64,000 nucleotides of DNA from Tetrapisispora phaffii CBS 4417. Taxonomy: Eukaryota; Ascomycota; Saccharomycetes; Saccharomycetales; Saccharomycetaceae. Where the stretch lies: contig NC_016521.1 in NCBI RefSeq assembly GCF_000236905.1, positions 62,001-126,000 on the forward strand, in the 5' to 3' direction. The position numbers were made by a program, and so were the translations under genes. Below are positions 61,270 to 64,000 of the stretch, one piece after another (within the stretch, counting starts at the first letter, position 1; each line of letters starts with the position of its first letter). The notes under the pieces are model-generated. The model saw only the letters and a list, made by a program, of their open reading frames with translations. It searched no databases and had not been told where the DNA came from.

Positions 61270-64000
61270 ATGGGTAATACTGATTCTAGATTAAATGCGT
61301 TGTATCGTGAGCATGTCTTTAAAATAGCAGGTCATGAGAATGGAGATATTCCTATATTTAAAACCGACGATTCCAAAAATGTTCGTTTGAAAGACTTGAT
61401 TGCACTTTACAACTCAAATATATTAATTGATGACACGCATTTTAATGAATTTTATTTGGAGTTTGTAATTGCAGGGACAGAACTGAAATTCTCTTTGTTA
61501 AATGATATCATTAATAATGATGAATTGAGAGAAATAATGAAAAGAAATGAAAATAATTATTTGAATTTAATTAGATTTACTGCGTTACAAATTTATAATT
61601 TATCAAATTCATTAAACGTTCCATCTATTGAACTTCTAAAATTTAGGCTATCTAGATTATTGTGTTGTGTAAGGATTCTAACAAAGTTGTTACCTTTATA
61701 TTTTGAATATGAAAGAGAAAATAATAGATGTTTGAATGGTGCTGATATATTTTGGTCAAATGATGCAAGAGTTCTCTTCGGCCTGGGATATGATGATGAT
61801 GAAGATATTAGTGACGAAGATGATAACCAAGAAGATTTACAAAATGAAAAGATCGTCAACGATAAAAATATAATTGAACCGCTTGGTGTAAATATTCTTA
61901 AGGCATGTTTGAAACTTTTATTCATTGAAGGATTCACCATACCAGCAGATGGTTCACCTGGTTCAGTATCTTACTTACTTTGGGAAAATGGTATTAGTAC
62001 ACAAGATAGTTTATATCATAAACAAAATCCAAAAGTTGATTCTAACAGATTAGAGATTATTAATTTGTTATTATCATTATGTTCAGTCGATTTGTATGCA
62101 AAACAAGCCTCGAAATCAAAGAATTACTTTCTCTATTGCTTTTCTAATTTAATGCCAGAGTACGATAGTATATGCCTAATTGCCTCTATTATAAATGTCA
62201 CTTGCAGATTCTGTTCAAATTATCAAACTGAAATGAATTTACCTTATAAAGGTGTACCCATAAAGGTATCACAACAGCAACAATATCCTCAACTAAGATC
62301 GTCATTCATAATGTCATCTTTGCAATTATTGAATATTATAACTTCGAAGTATTGGATTGAGATTGAACAAGAAATCGTTGAAGAATTAGTGAAACTGAAA
62401 ATTATCACTGATTCTTCACAAATTAATAACATTGCATTATCATATACATCAACTATCAATAAAGAACATGACCTTAAATTACTTTTATCAGCATTCGCTA
62501 GAATTTTTAAGTACCCTATTGATTCAGCAATTAAAAATGAAACCTCACCTTTTGGATCATTCTCGTCCAAGACACAAAATAATGCATATAATAACTATCA
62601 TCCAAATAATAATCCTAATATTGTAAATCATAATGGTGAAAAACAAAACAATAACAATGGTAATAACTACAGTAATAATGAGAATAACAATAAAGCAGCA
62701 CAAAACGGTAATAATTCATATAATAATATAAATATGGGCCCAAATACAAGAAATGTTGGAACGGACAGTGATTCCAATAATAATATAGCACCTCTGCCAA
62801 TACTACCTCAAATTTTTAGTGACATTATTATATTCACGCTAAACCTAATGAATAATAATAAAAATTTTGAAAACTATGTTGCAGACAAATTAGCAAACAA
62901 ATTGGTTTTGTTCTCAATATATTATGTCAGCTACTACTCACAAAGCATAGAAATACATAGTACAGTAATTCCATTGATCTCTACATTATCACTTTATTTA
63001 ACTTCTAAGAAGTTAGTTCTATCAAAGATGTTAGAAACATTTACAACTGATTACTATACAAACAAATTGCCAAATTTTTTTAAAATTACATCAAATGTTA
63101 ACATTGAGAATTTAACCTATAGAGATTTTGCTATTGTACATTTATCGAACATTATTATGAACGATGTTAGAGATAATATTCAACCACGTCCTTGGTGTTA
63201 CCAAATGTTATACAATCTAATACAAATCCCTTCCAATTTAAGGGATAATGAATTAGTAACACTTTCAGGTAAGCGTAGCAGTATCAACTCATCTAATAAC
63301 AATCGTCGTATTAGTTATAATACTTCGACTATTATTATAACACTTTTAGCCAAATTATCTTCCATGAATTATCTGTCTACCTATTCGACTAGCGTTTATG
63401 GAAAAAATTTTAAAAGCTCTTATAGATATTCCCCTGGTTACAAAATGGATCTATTATCACTTTTATTAAGATCTGTTACAAATTACATTATTCATTCTTA
63501 TGAAGATGCGGTTAATTTAGCATTTGCGTTGTGTAGACATCAAAGAGTCTTGCTACAACTTCGAGAAACATTATTAATGATAGGAAAAACAGTAGATGGA
63601 AATGGAAATATTGATGACCCAAATATAATACAGTTGAAAGACTATTATGATTTTTCATTAAACCCTCTGTTATTAAAAACTGGTGTACCCGGGCATAAAC
63701 AACCATCTCTTCTTAAAAGGGCAACTAATAACAATTACAATAATGGCAATGGTATTACCAACAATACCAATAACAGATTAAAATGGTCATATGAAAGTAC
63801 TAATACCAACATTAATAGTGCAGAAGTGATAGGGCAAATGATACTATTGGATAGAAAATTGAAAAGAGAATCTTCAAATGGCCCAGAAACGAACGAAGAT
63901 AATGTTAATACTAATTTAAACGCATATAAAACTGGGATCAATTCAATCTCCTTTGATCAAGAAAATATATCAAATAGAAGTTCTTCTGAAAATCTGGATA
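61270..64000 (+). CDS. ECM30: Ecm30, HID1-family protein (5' part, cut by window end)
   Basis: The frame is open from ATG 61270 to the last base: 910 complete codons and no stop. S. cerevisiae Ecm30 (1274 aa) is the HID1-family protein; relatives act at the Golgi in sorting and secretory-granule biogenesis, and the yeast protein has been linked to wall and permease traffic. The start MGNTDSR is the family's conserved N-terminus and fits an N-myristoylation signal. Matching blocks include EHDLKLLLSAFARIFKYPID near 400 and YKMDLLSLLLRSVTNYI near 725. An Asn-rich insertion lies at about 440-500 and another near 825. The S. cerevisiae gene lies beside DIF1 and CAR2 on chromosome XII, close to LSM3. 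Confidence 0.9.
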   Translation, partial: MGNTDSRLNALYREHVFKIAGHENGDIPIFKTDDSKNVRLKDLIALYNSNILIDDTHFNEFYLEFVIAGTELKFSLLNDIINNDELREIMKRNENNYLNLIRFTALQIYNLSNSLNVPSIELLKFRLSRLLCCVRILTKLLPLYFEYERENNRCLNGADIFWSNDARVLFGLGYDDDEDISDEDDNQEDLQNEKIVNDKNIIEPLGVNILKACLKLLFIEGFTIPADGSPGSVSYLLWENGISTQDSLYHKQNPKVDSNRLEIINLLLSLCSVDLYAKQASKSKNYFLYCFSNLMPEYDSICLIASIINVTCRFCSNYQTEMNLPYKGVPIKVSQQQQYPQLRSSFIMSSLQLLNIITSKYWIEIEQEIVEELVKLKIITDSSQINNIALSYTSTINKEHDLKLLLSAFARIFKYPIDSAIKNETSPFGSFSSKTQNNAYNNYHPNNNPNIVNHNGEKQNNNNGNNYSNNENNNKAAQNGNNSYNNINMGPNTRNVGTDSDSNNNIAPLPILPQIFSDIIIFTLNLMNNNKNFENYVADKLANKLVLFSIYYVSYYSQSIEIHSTVIPLISTLSLYLTSKKLVLSKMLETFTTDYYTNKLPNFFKITSNVNIENLTYRDFAIVHLSNIIMNDVRDNIQPRPWCYQMLYNLIQIPSNLRDNELVTLSGKRSSINSSNNNRRISYNTSTIIITLLAKLSSMNYLSTYSTSVYGKNFKSSYRYSPGYKMDLLSLLLRSVTNYIIHSYEDAVNLAFALCRHQRVLLQLRETLLMIGKTVDGNGNIDDPNIIQLKDYYDFSLNPLLLKTGVPGHKQPSLLKRATNNNYNNGNGITNNTNNRLKWSYESTNTNINSAEVIGQMILLDRKLKRESSNGPETNEDNVNTNLNAYKTGINSISFDQENISNRSSSENLD

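Overview
The window is nuclear DNA from a budding yeast of the family Saccharomycetaceae. It is AT-rich, genes are compact and almost all intronless, and every large protein is recognisable from the S. cerevisiae gene set. Gene order matches ancestral Saccharomycetaceae order, but the retained genes alternate between S. cerevisiae sister tracks left by the whole-genome duplication (WGD): chromosome X with VIII, X with XIII, then XIII with XII. Many ancestral neighbours are absent, including HOM6, MET5, VPS70, FPR3/4, DAK1, POB3, VMA6, TEM1, SEC39, MFT1, CAR2 and SML1/DIF1. This fits a post-WGD species that lost duplicates differently from S. cerevisiae. A Tetrapisispora/Henningerozyma/Vanderwaltozyma-like yeast is plausible, but the species is inference.

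Layout. 1-14 kb: HIR3 (+), IML1 (-), AIM18/AIM46-like (+), TTI2 (+), ATP18 (-). 14-16.9 kb: a long gene-free region with two Ume6-type URS1 sites and microsatellites. 16.9-25.6 kb: RSF2/TDA9 zinc-finger regulator (+), ENT3 epsin (+), WAR1 Zn2Cys6 regulator (-). 26.5-42.4 kb: a mostly minus-strand block of HMG-CoA reductase, RPL6, TCB3, COG8, a spliced GMC2-like meiotic gene, ERV41 and an ECM7/SMA2 claudin-like membrane protein. 42.7-54.2 kb: ORC1 (+), RPS1 (+), PIF1 (-), OGG1 (+), MRPL4 (-), LSM3 (+). 54.3-64 kb: NTE1 (-), a 2.2-kb gene-free region with a URS1 site and TATA box, and the 5' 910 codons of ECM30 (+), cut by the window edge.

The genes are housekeeping genes and do not form one system: chromatin and replication (HIR3, ORC1, PIF1, OGG1), TORC1 and PIKK biology (IML1, TTI2), mitochondria (AIM18, ATP18, MRPL4, part of PIF1), membrane traffic and lipids (ENT3, ERV41, COG8, TCB3, HMG1/2, NTE1, ECM30), ribosome and mRNA (RPL6, RPS1, LSM3), transcription factors (RSF2/TDA9, WAR1) and meiosis (GMC2).

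The most unusual features are two sharp, palindrome-rich GC peaks (about 30.2-30.5 and 45.64-46.14 kb) whose enrichment spreads into flanking coding ends; URS1-plus-TATA modules lacking an ORF; a perfect 16-bp inverted repeat inside the RSF2/TDA9 coding sequence; and a GT-AG intron with a canonical branch point that reveals the GMC2-like gene. Several genes (HIR3, IML1, TTI2, ATP18, HMG1/2, PIF1, OGG1, NTE1) are given ATG starts downstream of in-frame TTG or GTG codons.
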